Positions 16,544 to 25,352 of a stretch of DNA of 64,000 nucleotides are shown here, one piece after another. The stretch covers positions 4,154,001 through 4,218,000 of the forward strand of contig NZ_JAXCHP010000001.1 in the NCBI RefSeq assembly GCF_035984545.1. The letters run 5' to 3'. The position numbers and the translations under genes are program-made. A model generated the notes under the pieces. That model worked only from the letters and a program-made list of their open reading frames with translations. It did no database searches and was not told the DNA's origin. Each line of letters starts with the position of its first letter. Position 1 is the first letter of the stretch. This DNA comes from Cryobacterium sp. GrIS_2_6. Its GTDB lineage: Bacteria; Actinomycetota; Actinomycetes; Actinomycetales; Microbacteriaceae.

Positions 16544-19500
16544 ATGGCGAGTATTGAGACTTCGCCAGAATCATGGTGGGACGCCACCCGCACAGAGGTG
16601 TTTCGGCTGCTGTCCGGTCTGGAGGACAAATCTCTCGCCGGTATGTACAAGCTGGCAATCGATTTGATGGCACATGATCCGGATGAAGGCCTCGAACGTG
16701 CGAGGCTTTCAAGCGTTGGGCACTCCTTTCGAGAGATTTTGAATAACCTCCCGGAAGCGCTAAACGACGTCCCGGGCGTACCCGCACGTGGGCATGATGA
16801 CGGCAACAGTGCCAAGCTTCTTGCTGCTCAGATCGAAGATGTTCTCCAGACCCAGGGTGCTCCCAATTTGGATGCGAGCGGAAGCGAGACGGATGTTAGA
16901 AACCTAAGTGCCCCGGGTGCTTTCTTCGATGCGATGAACCAATTTGCTACTGAACACAAGGAGGTCAGCAAGCGGGTAGCACGCCGAGATTCCGCTTCCG
17001 TTCTGGGGCGGGTCGATCCTCAAGATCCGGCGCTGAAACCTTGGACAGCTGCCCGAGCGTTCTTCATGAGAAGAACGCATCTAAACGTGGGCCAGACGAC
17101 CAAGAAGAGTTCGACGATTCCCTCCGACGCTGAATTCAAACTTCATATCTCGAATATCGAGGCCTCTCTAATAGCGCGGCTTGGCGCCTTTTTCGACACG
17201 GTCAAGTCACTCGAAGACATCCTCGATGTAGCAAATCGCCGACATCCCCAGACGGAGGACAGAGGAGTGAGCTCGCAGTCCAATGGCTTCGACCAGCCCA
17301 CGACATCTCAGGTCCATGCCGCACTAGCTCGACTGACGTCACTTCAGCTTCGTCGAGCGTTCTACTCAAAACTCGCAAACCCGTTGTGGGTGGCCCCACT
17401 GCACGCAGAAGGCGCGTTCTCAAACCCTCCGGCAATCGAACGCCTGGATGACGGGTCATACCGAGTTGATCCTTGGCCGGAGATCGACTATCTCGTCAAG
17501 ATGGCTTCACTCGCACCTGAAGAGGTCGTCATAGCCCTCAAGAATGCAGCGAACACTGACAATCCGTGGGTACGCCGTGGAATTTGGGAAGCAGCTACGT
17601 CTCTCCCCGCATCCTGCGCAGCGTTGCTTGCCCCAGAGATGCAGGGTTGGGTGCAGGAGAGTCTTGGCAACTCACGAACTGACCCACGGGACATCTCCCG
17701 CGTCATTGTGATTCTTCTCGAGGGCGGCGAACACAAGAAGGGCGCACGACTTGCTGACGCATTCTATGAGCCACGAGCGCCTAGGGAAAACCCCGAGTTT
17801 GGGTTGCCGGAACCAACCTCTGGAATTGAGTCCTACTGGTACGCCGATACTTTGCCGGGGATCTCCGCAGCGCTGGGTGCTGCTCGCCTCAGGACCCTCC
17901 GCAAATGGCTTGAAAAGTACCAGTTAGGTTCCAAGTCGTTCGATCCACAGACCAACGAAGACACCAGCTACGTATGGCGGCCTTATGCGACGGGCGGTTC
18001 TGCGCATCATGCGCATGAGATAGGTGACGCGCTTGTAGACGCGGTGCATTCGGCCGCTCTTGAGGCTGCGACGTCGGCGCCTGCCTCCCTCGATACGTTG
18101 TTCAAGAGTGCCCAACCGCTGTTGCGTCGCATCGCCATCGATGTGCTGAGTGAAGCGCTCATCGCCGAACGCATTAAGGTCGACGGCGACCAAGCGACGG
18201 AGTTGCGAAGATCAGAGTTGATTGCCCGAGCGGCCGCAGTTTTGACAGATGTGTCGTTTGTTGAAAACGCCTACCGACCTGAGTTCGTCAAGCTTATTAG
18301 GGCTTCAGCCCAATGGGGCACCGCTATCGATATGGCTCCCCTCATGGCGACCATCGAAGAAGGGCCGCCAGCCCTTCTTGATGAACGTCGTGGCCGATTG
18401 TCGAGGGAGGGAGACACGCCAGAGGAGACCGAGGCTCGGATTCAGAATTATTTCCAAAATTGGCAACATGTCCTACTCTCTGCGATCGGTCGTGACAGCC
18501 TTACGTCCCCCTTCGCAGATCTGCTCAACGAGCTTGACTATGCCAGAGGGGTAATCGAGCATCCGAATGAGCCAGCCTGGCAAGTTCAATCGTTCAGCGG
18601 TCCGACAAGCCCGCTGGATGCCGAGCAGGTCAAGAAGATGTCGGATGACGAGCTGCTAGCGCAGCTAGCCTCATGGCACCCCGACCCCAGCGAGTGGGCT
18701 GGCCCAACCCATGAAGGACAAGGGCGAGCGGTCACTGAGTCATTCACGACTCAATCAGGTCGTCTGGCGAGCCGAGCAGACGAGATCAAGGCGCTACGCC
18801 CGACATACGTCAGAGCGATACTTCGTGGTTGGGAGCTCGCTCATGAGTCCGGCGGAGATCTTCCATGGCACGAGGTGGTCGCCATCTGTATTTGGGCTGT
18901 CGACTTGAATGACAATGCAGTCGTGCTGAGCGAAGGCGACGACTTCGACGACGACGTCAACTATCGCAATCTCAAGTTTCAAGCTTTGCAGCTCCTTGAA
19001 TCCGGCCTCAACCGAGGGAACAAACCGGAGGGCTCACCGATCCCTGTGGGCGAGATCCCGGCAGTCGAAAGCGCGCTCACAATGCTCGTGGCTCACTCTG
19101 AGCCTTCCGTCGAATATGAGGCCAAGCATGGCGGAGACAACATGGACCCGCTCACCGTGTCGTTGAACACGATCCGACCGATGGCGCTCCGATCGCTGAT
19201 CAAGCTTGTGCATCGAGATGGGGAGTCGGCATCGGTGCCCACCGCGCTGGCAACGCTGGAGGCCCACATTGGAGATGCGGACCATAGCCTTGCTGTCGCC
19301 GCGGTTTACGGAGAGGGACTAGGTCGGCTTTATGACTCCGTCAAAGACTGGACTCTAGATCACATAGAGGAAATGTTCGGGACGGAGAAGTCTGTCACTC
19401 CGAAGCAACAAGTCGCGTTCTCGACTGCGCTAGCGGTTCACAGCTACCATCCCGCGTTGCTGAACACACTTAGGGTGCCGATCCTGGCAGCACTTAGGCA

Positions 19501-20173
19501 ACTTTCAAGTGGAGACCAAATCACTGGCTGGAAAGGGATGCGGTCCTTTGATCAGCTCATCGGAGACTGGATTCTTCTCGGCTTCGTGACGGGTTCCATC
19601 GAGCTTGACGACGAACTCATGATCGAGTGGCTCCGTTGCACAGGGGCGGAACTCAGGGGCAACGTCCTCGGCCATCTTGGTTGGCAGATGATGCATTGGA
19701 CGGAAGTGGATAAGACCGTATTGCAGCGCGCGATGGAGTTCTGGGATTCCCGTGTGGCGCACGTCAAAGCCACGCCTGCCGACGCGGCGGAGCTCTCAGA
19801 CTTCTACTGGTTCATTCGAAGTGGAAAGATTGAGGCGGTCTGGTGGCTTCCTCGATTGCTCGATGTTGTTGCGTTAGTTAGGGATTTCCGTCCACGCGGA
19901 ATGCTGGGGGAGCCGCTTGCTGAGGCTGGGTCTCATGACCCCGACACGGCGTTGGCCATTCTTGAACGGTTGATGAACGGAGCCGGGCCTGACGATCAGG
20001 TTTCGCGTTATGACCTATACGAGAATGCGATTCCGCAGGTGCTAGCCGCTGCCCTCGATGCCGGGCTTCCGGCTCTGACCAAGCGCGCCAACGATTTAAT
20101 GAATCAACTTGGTGCGGCCGGATTCATCGATGTGCTGGATCGCGTCAAGAGCCGTCGGATCTCCGGGAGCTGA
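16544..20173 (+). CDS. Large helical protein of unknown function in the defence operon
   Basis: This 1209-aa protein starts at ATG 16544; an in-frame TTG at 16517 is also possible. I do not recognise a family. It is almost wholly alpha-helical with repeated hydrophobic/charged blocks of HEAT-like spacing, for example AALLAPEMQGWVQESLG, LRTLRKWLEKYQLG and LVKMASLAPEEVVIALKNA. No Walker A, protease, nuclease or membrane motif is visible. The end (LAAALDAGLPALTKRANDLM) resembles C-terminal helical repeats of large defence ATPases, but the ATPase is missing. It begins 30 nt after rloC and is followed 23 nt later by a HEPN-like gene, so it is probably expressed with the restriction system. A scaffold or sensor role is inference. 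Confidence 0.75.
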   Translation: MASIETSPESWWDATRTEVFRLLSGLEDKSLAGMYKLAIDLMAHDPDEGLERARLSSVGHSFREILNNLPEALNDVPGVPARGHDDGNSAKLLAAQIEDVLQTQGAPNLDASGSETDVRNLSAPGAFFDAMNQFATEHKEVSKRVARRDSASVLGRVDPQDPALKPWTAARAFFMRRTHLNVGQTTKKSSTIPSDAEFKLHISNIEASLIARLGAFFDTVKSLEDILDVANRRHPQTEDRGVSSQSNGFDQPTTSQVHAALARLTSLQLRRAFYSKLANPLWVAPLHAEGAFSNPPAIERLDDGSYRVDPWPEIDYLVKMASLAPEEVVIALKNAANTDNPWVRRGIWEAATSLPASCAALLAPEMQGWVQESLGNSRTDPRDISRVIVILLEGGEHKKGARLADAFYEPRAPRENPEFGLPEPTSGIESYWYADTLPGISAALGAARLRTLRKWLEKYQLGSKSFDPQTNEDTSYVWRPYATGGSAHHAHEIGDALVDAVHSAALEAATSAPASLDTLFKSAQPLLRRIAIDVLSEALIAERIKVDGDQATELRRSELIARAAAVLTDVSFVENAYRPEFVKLIRASAQWGTAIDMAPLMATIEEGPPALLDERRGRLSREGDTPEETEARIQNYFQNWQHVLLSAIGRDSLTSPFADLLNELDYARGVIEHPNEPAWQVQSFSGPTSPLDAEQVKKMSDDELLAQLASWHPDPSEWAGPTHEGQGRAVTESFTTQSGRLASRADEIKALRPTYVRAILRGWELAHESGGDLPWHEVVAICIWAVDLNDNAVVLSEGDDFDDDVNYRNLKFQALQLLESGLNRGNKPEGSPIPVGEIPAVESALTMLVAHSEPSVEYEAKHGGDNMDPLTVSLNTIRPMALRSLIKLVHRDGESASVPTALATLEAHIGDADHSLAVAAVYGEGLGRLYDSVKDWTLDHIEEMFGTEKSVTPKQQVAFSTALAVHSYHPALLNTLRVPILAALRQLSSGDQITGWKGMRSFDQLIGDWILLGFVTGSIELDDELMIEWLRCTGAELRGNVLGHLGWQMMHWTEVDKTVLQRAMEFWDSRVAHVKATPADAAELSDFYWFIRSGKIEAVWWLPRLLDVVALVRDFRPRGMLGEPLAEAGSHDPDTALAILERLMNGAGPDDQVSRYDLYENAIPQVLAAALDAGLPALTKRANDLMNQLGAAGFIDVLDRVKSRRISGS

Positions 20174-20196
20174 GCCCGCGAGTATCGTGAATCGGT

Positions 20197-20724
20197 ATGA
20201 CCAGTGATCACGAATTTCCAGCGGGGATGTTTGGGTTCGTGCCCGGTTGGTTGCCGAACATAATCGGCCGGATAGTGATGGTTGCCGCACTCGTTGAAGG
20301 CAAGGTTGACAGCCTGCTCATGAACCTAAGCGGCAGGTTACAGAACACATACGCGGGCAAGCCCGTCGGTGGCAACATCGATCTGTGCCGTAAGGCGCTT
20401 GTATTGCTCGCAGATGACAACGCTGAGTTTGCGACGAGCACTCGTGCGTTGCTCGACGATGTCGAGTCGGCCCTGAAGCGGCGCAATGCCATTGTCCATA
20501 GCCTCTGGCCCGATAACTCCATCGAGGCCGCTCGAGGCTGGCGCAATCTGCCACCAGCGCAGAGAGAACCGTCCGTTCCGAGTGTCGAATCCGCTTGGAC
20601 GGAATGGGTTGAGATGGACCGCCACGGCTTCAACGACCTTGTGGCAACGCTCTTCGATCTCGTCGACCGGCTTGTTGACGCAATCGCCACTGCAGGTTCA
20701 ATTCCCGCTACTCGGAAGGTCTGA
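20197..20724 (+). CDS. HEPN-like small protein (candidate RNase)
   Basis: This 175-aa protein starts at ATG 20197. Residues about 97-103 read RRNAIVHSLW, an RN-x3-H motif (R-x4-H) in a helix, as in the catalytic helix of HEPN ribonucleases of Abi, RnlA-type and toxin systems. The rest is helical: MVAALVEGKVDSLLMNLSG before it and FNDLVATLFDLVDRLVDAI after it, giving the expected helical bundle. It follows the 1209-aa gene by 23 nt on the same strand. It could be the RNA-cutting effector controlled by that protein. Some HEPN-fold proteins only bind nucleotides or partners, so nuclease activity is inferred. Confidence 0.65.
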   Translation: MTSDHEFPAGMFGFVPGWLPNIIGRIVMVAALVEGKVDSLLMNLSGRLQNTYAGKPVGGNIDLCRKALVLLADDNAEFATSTRALLDDVESALKRRNAIVHSLWPDNSIEAARGWRNLPPAQREPSVPSVESAWTEWVEMDRHGFNDLVATLFDLVDRLVDAIATAGSIPATRKV

Positions 20725-21103
20725 GCAACGAGGCTGGACTCACCTCAGCGTGACAAAGGTCAGCGTTTGTTGACGTCTCCGGGAAGTACTTCAGTCCGAC
20801 CACTACCTTGGCTGGCGTGCCGCCCTCTCGCCAAAGTTCAAGCACGATGTTGAACTGTACGGTTCCATCAGCGGGGTTGGTCTGTAACCGATAGATGTAG
20901 TCGTTGCTCAGCTCCGCTTGGATGGCTGCGGCCAGCGCCTCGGGGGAGAGATCGTCGAGGCCGGCAAGCTTGAGGAGCCCGAGCTTGGAGTCCCCGTGGA
21001 GATAGTCGTTCTTGCCGTCTGGAAAGACGACCTCAAAGTTCTCGAGGGCTAGCGGCTCGTCCGAGATAGCGTTGAGTGACACTAGAGCGTCCTCTTGGTA
21101 CAT
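20708..21103 (-). CDS. Hypothetical protein, convergent with the defence operon
   Basis: This 131-aa protein starts at ATG 21103, and its 3' end overlaps that of the HEPN-like gene by 17 nt. It is acidic and soluble, with alternating strands and one helix (LSPEALAAAIQAELSNDYIY) and a C-terminal strand-rich part (FNIVLELWREGGTPAKVVVG). No domain is recognised. Its composition is protein-like and it is the only sensible frame over this stretch. It lies at the end of the defence island and might be a solitary cargo gene. Confidence 0.6.
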   Translation of the reverse strand: MYQEDALVSLNAISDEPLALENFEVVFPDGKNDYLHGDSKLGLLKLAGLDDLSPEALAAAIQAELSNDYIYRLQTNPADGTVQFNIVLELWREGGTPAKVVVGLKYFPETSTNADLCHAEVSPASLLRPSE

Positions 21104-21432
21104 CGGCAGTACCTCGATTGGATCTTGTAGCTGAGCAGCGGCGAGCGGAGCTGCGAGTTAACGCTCACGACCTTCAGGCCGTTCTCCACGAATGGGTTTC
21201 CGGTATCAAGGCGGCCTCTGTCGCTCCGGTCACCGCGCCGGCGCCGAAGGCGCAAACTAGTAGTTGTGATCCTAATTACTCGGGCGCCTGCGTCCCGATT
21301 GCCAGCGACGTTGACTGCGCGGGTGGCAATGGCAATGGCAATGGCCCAGCCTACGTGTCGGGTCCGGTGTATGTCATTAGGTCGGATATCTACGGCCTTG
21401 ATCGCGACGGCAACGGGGTCGGTTGTGAGTAG
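21076..21432 (+). CDS. Excalibur-domain protein, probably truncated
   Basis: The last about 55 residues form a clear Excalibur calcium-binding domain: CDPNYSGACVP, then IYGLDRDGNGVGCE with the DxDxDG-like loop and paired cysteines. These domains normally sit at the C-terminus of secreted or nuclease-like proteins. No signal peptide or membrane anchor precedes it here. The N-terminal part from GTG 21076 overlaps the start of the opposite-strand gene and does not look like a domain, so the gene has probably lost its 5' end. A Gly-Asn repeat (GGNGNGNG) lies inside the domain. It may be a pseudogene. Confidence 0.6.
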   Translation: MTLERPLGTSAVPRLDLVAEQRRAELRVNAHDLQAVLHEWVSGIKAASVAPVTAPAPKAQTSSCDPNYSGACVPIASDVDCAGGNGNGNGPAYVSGPVYVIRSDIYGLDRDGNGVGCE

Positions 21433-21444
21433 GAAGCGTGTCTT

Positions 21445-21870
21445 ATGAGCCAGGAACTAATCATCGGCGTGATTACGGCTGTGGCAGTAGTGTTTGCAGC
21501 TGGGATCAGTACGCCGCGGTTATTGCGCGACATCCGGACGACCATCGCGAAAGACATCGATATCTATAACGCGCTGCCGGACGCGTCTACGGCCAAGGCT
21601 GCGCTGCTGGCGCGGATCGATGTCCAGATCGGGGAGCTTGATACGCACGACAAAGCGCGCAGTCAACCCATCGGTATCGGGCTGGGCATTTCGTTCCTAG
21701 TGATCGGCGGCGCATTGCTCTGGCTGCTGATTCTGCAGGGCGGTTTGTGGTGGTGGGCATCGCCGATTGTGCTGACGATTCTGGTCTTTGGTCTGGCTGG
21801 ACTAATCATCTCGTCCCAGAAAGTGCTTCGTGACGAAAAGGGCAATCCGATTAAGGCTGTCAAGAAATAG
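21445..21870 (+). CDS. Small membrane protein with three predicted transmembrane segments
   Basis: This 141-aa protein starts at ATG 21445. It has an N-terminal hydrophobic segment (LIIGVITAVAVVFAAGI) and two more (IGLGISFLVIGGALLWLLIL, then ASPIVLTILVFGLAGLII), separated by a hydrophilic domain of about 45 residues (RDIRTTIAKDIDIYNALPDA). A basic C-terminal tail (KGNPIKAVKK) should be cytoplasmic. No family is recognised. It begins 12 nt after the Excalibur remnant, so the two may have been one operon. Confidence 0.7.
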   Translation: MSQELIIGVITAVAVVFAAGISTPRLLRDIRTTIAKDIDIYNALPDASTAKAALLARIDVQIGELDTHDKARSQPIGIGLGISFLVIGGALLWLLILQGGLWWWASPIVLTILVFGLAGLIISSQKVLRDEKGNPIKAVKK

Positions 21871-22007
21871 CTCGGAGGGATAAGTAGCCTGAATTATTTT
21901 CGGGTGGCCGCGTGCTTAGCGGCCAATACAGTGGGTGGCTCATTCCGCTTTCTTGTAGCTAGCGAGGTTTCGTTCTTCGTTGTCTCGTTCGGAGCATAGT
22001 TTGGCCG

Positions 22008-22655
22008 ATGACACGACTTACTCACACCACCTACCATCGCCAGCATTATCAACTTCGCCGTAAATGGCTCGATCGTCATGGCGACGCATTCACGATGTTG
22101 ACTGTCGCTCAATATGAAGTGCGGGCCGGTCGATGTGTCAATCGTGCGGCTTCCGGCCACCGCTCATGCTTGACGATTGGTCGCACTCGGCTCATAGTGA
22201 CTCGTCCAATGCCGCGCCTCACCGATATCGACTATCTAAAGAACCGCGCTGCGCTCCGCGAAGAGTGGGTCCTTCGAGATGGCACCGCATTCGTCATGCT
22301 TATCCCGACCGAGCAAGTCACGCTTCACGACTACTACGAGCCGGCGAGAGAGATGGGCTTTCTCGAGTCCGTCGAACATCGACGGCAGATTTCCCGGACG
22401 CGGCCATCGCTACCGCATCAGGCTGGTCGGGCGTTCGCCAGGATTCAGCCATTCCTCGACATGCCTATGTCGGAAATCAGCACGCCGCCACCAATGACCA
22501 ACATCCCAGGTAAGAAAAGGCGTCGAGTCAGCGTCTTTAGTCAGGTCAACGCGCATATCGATCCAGCGGTGATCGCCAAAATAATCATTGCCGCGGCCAA
22601 GGAAGACGCGCATCGAGATCGGCACGCAGCTGAGGAAAGGAATGACGTAGCCTAG
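22008..22655 (+). CDS. Hypothetical protein with an internal duplication
   Basis: This 215-aa protein starts at ATG 22008. Residues 1-35 and about 68-102 repeat the same pattern, RLT-x3-Y-x6-LR-x2-W-x2-R-x-G-x-AF-x-ML (TRLTHTTYHRQHYQLRRKWL against PRLTDIDYLKNRAALREEWV). This points to duplication of a small about 65-residue module. The C-terminal part is Pro/Arg-rich with a basic patch (GKKRRRVSVF) and a charged helix. No known domain is recognised. It converges with the HTH gene, the 3' ends overlapping by 4 nt. Similar Arg/His-rich small proteins are common cargo of actinobacterial integrated elements. Confidence 0.6.
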   Translation: MTRLTHTTYHRQHYQLRRKWLDRHGDAFTMLTVAQYEVRAGRCVNRAASGHRSCLTIGRTRLIVTRPMPRLTDIDYLKNRAALREEWVLRDGTAFVMLIPTEQVTLHDYYEPAREMGFLESVEHRRQISRTRPSLPHQAGRAFARIQPFLDMPMSEISTPPPMTNIPGKKRRRVSVFSQVNAHIDPAVIAKIIIAAAKEDAHRDRHAAEERNDVA

Positions 22656-23074
22656 CGCCCGAGTGCTGGCCGGATCCGTACTCCCGACATTCGTAGCGCC
22701 TTGATGATGGTGTGATTATCGAAGCCGAGTTGCTTACCGACAACCATGCTCGAGAGGCCATCTGCGTACAGATCGACCGTTCGAGCAATCTGCTCGGCGT
22801 TCATACTCTTTGTTGTCGCGATGCCACGATTGCCCAGATGCTTCGCGACCGTCGTACGCGACAGCTTGAACTCGACGGCAACTTGCCTGATGCTCTTTAG
22901 TCTCACGTAGCGAGCGACTAACTGGTCAATCTCTGCAGCGCGGAGCTGCCGCGCCGTCTTTGGACTACGTCGATCAGGTTCGCTCTTCCTCTGGTCGGCG
23001 CGAGCACGGGTCAGCAGTTCACCGGGATTAACGCCTACTGCGCAATCTTTGGAGTAGTTGTGCAAGACCCGCAC
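22652..23074 (-). CDS. Helix-turn-helix protein of resolvase/Hin C-terminal type
   Basis: This 140-aa protein starts at ATG 23074. It carries two predicted helix-turn-helix units: SIRQVAVEFKLSRTTVAKHL (about 60-79) and SSMVVGKQLGFDNHTIIKAL (about 108-127). These resemble the DNA-binding tails of serine recombinases and transposases (Hin/resolvase). No recombinase catalytic domain is present. Its N-terminal half is basic. It may be an excisionase-like or regulatory cargo protein of the adjacent island, since repeat copy A starts directly upstream of it. An IS-derived fragment is the alternative. Confidence 0.65.
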   Translation of the reverse strand: MRVLHNYSKDCAVGVNPGELLTRARADQRKSEPDRRSPKTARQLRAAEIDQLVARYVRLKSIRQVAVEFKLSRTTVAKHLGNRGIATTKSMNAEQIARTVDLYADGLSSMVVGKQLGFDNHTIIKALRMSGVRIRPALGR

Positions 23075-23275
23075 ACTTTTTCGGACCGGAACGGGCCTTA
23101 TTGGCGGTTTCGATTAGTTAGACAGACGATATCCGCCGCAACTCTTTGTTTCTATGTGTGTACTCATGTATGTACCAAATGGGGATTGGTTTGCACCCAG
23201 TCGGCAGGCCCGCGAGTCGGGGGATCCCTGCGTTCCTGAACGATCCGGCTGCACTCAGTGTGGCATCGACTCCCG
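23050..23275 (+). repeat. Partial third copy of the island-border repeat (copy A)
   Basis: Starting at GCACACTTTTTCGG (about 23071), this stretch matches the DNA that follows the tRNA-like sequences at 29.98 and 37.53 kb. Shared blocks are GGGCC-TTATTGGCG, GACAGACGATATCCGCCGC, ATGTGTGTAC, GGGGATTGGTTTGCACCCAGTCGG and the CGAACGATCCGGC-like block near 23240. The tRNA-like 54 bp and the GNAT segment are absent. No gene is seen between 23075 and 23354 apart from this repeat. Confidence 0.65.
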
Positions 23276-23354
23276 CCCGCCTGTCCGTCGTACATGGAAT
23301 ATGGGGACGTGGGCGAATGGCGGCCGACACTATCCGAGGATCAGGGCTGGAACC

Positions 23355-24161
23355 TCACGCAGGATCAGCGTGGAAGGTTCGTCCCGCGTAGCCGAGCTTC
23401 CTCGAAATGGCGAGAGCGGTTTGGTGCATCACGGGTTGAAGAGCCTTCATCCGCTCAGCTGGCATGTAGGGGGTGATGGCCGAGACGCTGATGGCTGCGA
23501 CGACGGCACCACTTCCATTGTGCACAGGTGCCGCAACACAGCGAATTCCTGGTTCATTCTCTTCTAGGTCGAGTGTTGAACCTTGTTTGGCGTACTTGGA
23601 CATGCGGGTCAGGAAGAGCTTTCGGACGTCATTCGGAGTATTGAGTCCGTGGTGCTCTCGGTCGAACACGGCTTCCCAGCGGTGCGGTTCGTCGAGGAGG
23701 AGTGCTTTCCCGATGCCCGTTTGGCTCAGAGGCATCCGGTAGCCGATGCGCGAGCGCATTTCCGCGCCGCGCGAGCCCGAGATCTTGTCAACATAGAGAA
23801 CCTGTCCTTCTTCCTCGATGGCCAGGTGAATGGTATCGAGGTACTTCTTGGACAGAAGTTCCAAGAAGGGGCGGGCAACGGTGGATGCCGGGCTTTGGTA
23901 CAGCGCCTGGAACCCGAGTTCGATGAGGGTCGGCCCAAGAGAATAGTCGGCGCCGTGAATACTGCGCAGATACCCGAACTGTTCCAAGAGTTGGACGAGA
24001 CGGTGAGCGGTGCTTCGGCCTATACCTGTCGCCAGACACACGGATTTCAAATCGGTGGCGCCAGTCGCCACTGCGCGCACTATTTCCAGACCGCGGGAGA
24101 GTGTTTGCGTTCCTGGCGGGTGGGATTCGACGTTGTTGGACGTTTGCACCGGGTCGGTCAT
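23355..24161 (-). CDS. IclR-family transcriptional regulator of galactonate catabolism
   Basis: This 268-aa protein has an N-terminal winged HTH (LSRGLEIVRAVA, DLKSVCLATGIGRSTAHRLV) and the IclR effector domain (VLYVDKISGSRGAEMRSRIG, MPLSQTGIGKALL, GIRCVAAPVHNGSGAVVAAI). It is transcribed away from the dgo operon across a 157-bp gap holding an inverted repeat. It most likely represses, or with a sugar acid activates, that operon. In Enterobacteria the equivalent regulator DgoR is of the GntR type, so the regulator family differs here. The ligand is inferred to be galactonate or a KDGal derivative. Confidence 0.88.
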   Translation of the reverse strand: MTDPVQTSNNVESHPPGTQTLSRGLEIVRAVATGATDLKSVCLATGIGRSTAHRLVQLLEQFGYLRSIHGADYSLGPTLIELGFQALYQSPASTVARPFLELLSKKYLDTIHLAIEEEGQVLYVDKISGSRGAEMRSRIGYRMPLSQTGIGKALLLDEPHRWEAVFDREHHGLNTPNDVRKLFLTRMSKYAKQGSTLDLEENEPGIRCVAAPVHNGSGAVVAAISVSAITPYMPAERMKALQPVMHQTALAISRKLGYAGRTFHADPA

Positions 24162-24206
24162 GTTTGCTCCCGCTGGTGGCAGACCGAGTAACTATTTCGT
24201 ATACGC

Positions 24207-24250
24207 ATGATCCCATTATATGAGACGGTGTTTGAATTATTGGGATGATC
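24207..24250. promoter_or_regulatory. Candidate IclR operator between the regulator and dgoK
   Basis: ATGATCCCATTAT (24207-24219) and ATTATTGGGATGATC (about 24236-24250) form an imperfect inverted repeat built on ATCCCA/TGGGAT, centred near 24228. It lies in the divergent regulator-operon gap, where an IclR dimer pair would bind. Confidence 0.4.
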
Positions 24251-24318
24251 CCGTCAATCTTGTTGTGCGGGCAGGGATGCACATTCCCCTCAGCGAATCA
24301 GCAGGGAACCAAGAGTCG

Positions 24319-25350
24319 ATGACGAATCAAAGCCGAGCCCGATTGATAGCACTGGACTGGGGGACCAGCTCGCTCAGAGCGTATCTGTTGGGCGCTGCCG
24401 GAATTGTGTTGTCGGAGCGTCGGCAAAATTCTGGTGTTCTGGCCGTGACGTCAGATGCGAATCGGGCCGGAATCGATCATAGGCAGGCCTTTGAACACTG
24501 CTTCGAGGCGCTCTGCGGCGATTGGCTCACGCTTTGGCCCAACGTTCCCGTCATCGCCTGCGGCATGGTCGGAAGCAATCAGGGCTGGGCCGAGACCCCG
24601 TATCGCAAGCTGCCTTCTGACCTTGCCACCGCGGGAATCCTGACTCCCGTTCCAACGAAGCGACACGTCATGGTTCACATAATTCCCGGATTGATCGCTG
24701 ATTCAGATTTTCCTGACGTTATTCGCGGCGAAGAAACTCAGGTACTTGGGGCATTGATGAGCGCCCCTCAGCTCAACGCTCATCAGCGCGACGAGCGGAT
24801 CGTTTTGTTGCCGGGGACCCATTCCAAGTGGGTGCGGGTTTCGGGAACGACCGTGACCGCCTTCACGACGTACATGACCGGCGAGTTTTTTTCACTGCTC
24901 GCGACTAAGAGCACTTTGTCCCTTCAAGCTGTCCGATCGCAGAAACCCGATTGGAAAGCATTCGCCGGGGGCCTCGAGGTCGCTGCGGCTCCGAATGGTG
25001 GAATCTTGATGACGGCGTTCGGAGCTCGCACGCTGGTCATGACCGGCAAGCTGCACCCGACCCAGGTTGAGGATTATCTTTCAGGCCTGTTGATTGGTAC
25101 CGAAATCGCCGGAATTCGAGCATCCTGGCTCGGCGAATTCTCCGGAGAGATCCTCCTTTGCGGTGAGCCCGACCTCAACGATCGATATCGGCGAGCACTC
25201 AAGAGGTTCGGTCTGCAGGTGGCACACGAGACGACTACCTCGGCTGTGGCAGGGATGTGGCACGCAGCCACTGCGGCCGGGCTCCTCTCCGAGACCAGGA
25301 TCCTGCCCTCCCAACCCTTCCAGCAACATCCTTCAATGTCGAAAGGCTGA
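24319..25350 (+). CDS. dgoK: 2-dehydro-3-deoxygalactonokinase
   Basis: This 343-aa protein starts at ATG 24319, chosen because the family motif IALDWGTSSLRAYLL begins ten residues in. Longer in-frame starts add sequence unlike the family. It phosphorylates 2-keto-3-deoxy-D-galactonate to the 6-phosphate with ATP. The nucleotide-phosphate loop DWGTSS, ACGMVGSNQGWAETPY, LLPGTHSKWV and the late GGLEVAAAPNGG and LCGEPDLNDRYRRAL segments fit the DgoK fold of the ASKHA superfamily. It is the first gene of the dgo operon, 2 nt before the aldolase start. Confidence 0.92.
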   Translation: MTNQSRARLIALDWGTSSLRAYLLGAAGIVLSERRQNSGVLAVTSDANRAGIDHRQAFEHCFEALCGDWLTLWPNVPVIACGMVGSNQGWAETPYRKLPSDLATAGILTPVPTKRHVMVHIIPGLIADSDFPDVIRGEETQVLGALMSAPQLNAHQRDERIVLLPGTHSKWVRVSGTTVTAFTTYMTGEFFSLLATKSTLSLQAVRSQKPDWKAFAGGLEVAAAPNGGILMTAFGARTLVMTGKLHPTQVEDYLSGLLIGTEIAGIRASWLGEFSGEILLCGEPDLNDRYRRALKRFGLQVAHETTTSAVAGMWHAATAAGLLSETRILPSQPFQQHPSMSKG

Positions 25351-25352
25351 AC

